Source: Cronobacter dublinensis subsp. dublinensis LMG 23823 (GTDB taxonomy: Bacteria; Pseudomonadota; Gammaproteobacteria; Enterobacterales; Enterobacteriaceae). From it: a DNA stretch of 64,000 nucleotides. Both the position numbers and the translations under genes were made by a program. Under the pieces are notes generated by a model. It was not told the DNA's origin. It made no database searches and was given only the letters and a program-made list of their open reading frames with translations. Positions 63,659 to 64,000 of the stretch are shown in pieces; position 1 is the first letter of the stretch; every line of letters begins with the position of its first letter. Where the stretch lies: contig NZ_CP012266.1 of assembly GCF_001277235.1 (NCBI RefSeq), positions 3,720,001 to 3,784,000 of the forward strand. Reading direction: 5' to 3'.

Positions 63659-64000
63659 TTAATTAAGCTCCGTAGTTATATTTCCCGTTAAGCCTAAAAG
63701 AGGTTACCCTTACAATTTGTGAGGAAGGCCGGATAGACACCGGTAATTTAATGGCACCTATGGTGTTTATGGTTTTAATTAACACGATGTGATCCACGCT
63801 CAATTTACGGGCATGGTTTTTATGGCGTTTATTCCGTGCGCGTCATTTTCAGCATAAAAACCGAATGCGGATAAACAGTTACCCGCGCGCGCCGTGCCCT
63901 GTGCAGGGGATCACAAGTTTCAGGCGCCGTTCCGCTAAGCGCCTGAAAAAATGATACAGTTCTCTACTGTTTGCATTCCGGCGCGCTAATGAATGATGAA
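63659..64000. promoter_or_regulatory. Control region upstream of the citrate operon
   Basis: This 342-bp stretch has no recognisable complete gene. An AT-rich block lies next to the transporter start (63659-63790). A CRP-like site, TGTGC-AGGGGA-TCACA, is at 63900-63915 (9 of 10 defined bases match TGTGA-N6-TCACA). A hairpin with 10-bp arms TTTCAGGCGC / GCGCCTGAAA is at 63918-63948. A plus-strand ATG near the right edge (63986-64000) could open a divergent gene, but too little is visible to tell. Control by a CitAB-type system is expected from other cit operons and is not shown here. Confidence 0.5.

Noticed and set aside
63788..63803. CRP site at TGTGATCCACGCTCAA upstream of the citrate transporter
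   Set aside because: The left half is perfect but the right half does not fit TCACA at the required spacing; the site at 63900-63915 is much better.

Overview
The window looks like chromosome of a yellow-pigmented member of the Enterobacteriaceae, most likely Cronobacter or a close relative. This is inferred from three things. The core genes are close to E. coli in sequence and order (parE to mug; yggN to mltC). There is a complete zeaxanthin-glucoside cluster of the Cronobacter/Pantoea type (crtE-idi2-crtXYIBZ). There are also malonate decarboxylase and citrate lyase operons. Malonate use is usual in several Cronobacter species but uncommon in C. sakazakii, so a non-sakazakii species is a reasonable guess, but the sequence alone does not settle it.

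Layout. 1-6043, minus strand: malonate decarboxylase operon mdcABCDEF and part of mdcG (mdcA is promoter-proximal; mdcG is cut by the left edge). 6321-34526: conserved housekeeping block parE-yqiA-cpdA-yqiB-nudF / tolC-ygiB-ygiC / ygiD / zupT / ribB with its FMN riboswitch / ubiK / hldE-glnE-ygiF / ygiM / cca / uppP-folB / plsY / tsaD / rpsU-dnaG-rpoD / a lipoprotein / mug / tRNA-Ile(CAU). 34694-35454: a two-gene accessory unit next to the tRNA (DUF1493-like protein and a small membrane protein). 35686-36234: a YtfJ-type periplasmic protein. 36492-43798: carotenoid cluster. 43975-50363: a large chemoreceptor divergent from btsT-yjiX-yjiA, the place where tsr lies in E. coli. 50423-51609: hicB with a nonsense-mutated hicA, and an unknown membrane protein. 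51759-56214: yggN, yggL-trmB, mutY-yggX-mltC. 56280-63658, minus strand: citrate operon transporter-FAH protein-citC-citD-citE-citF-citX-citG. The window ends in its upstream control region.

How the genes work together. Two pathways for unusual carbon sources bracket the window. Both use the same prosthetic group, 2'-(5''-triphosphoribosyl)-3'-dephospho-CoA, on a small acyl carrier protein (MdcC, CitD). Each operon carries its own synthase (MdcB, CitG) and transferase (MdcG, CitX). The citrate operon has no visible biotin-dependent oxaloacetate decarboxylase but does carry an FAH-fold protein that could take that role. The crt genes are one translationally coupled operon from isoprenoid precursor to glycosylated zeaxanthin, with crtZ convergent and overlapping crtB by about 100 bp. 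The chemoreceptor next to the pyruvate transporter BtsT suggests linked nutrient sensing and uptake.

The most useful leads are the dead hicA beside an intact hicB, a Fur-type operator over the zupT start region, a 15-bp palindrome upstream of mdcA fitting a LysR operator, the FAH protein in the citrate operon, the tRNA-linked DUF1493/membrane protein pair, and the long btsT-chemoreceptor intergenic region with several candidate sites. No phage, insertion sequence, integrase or CRISPR array was seen.
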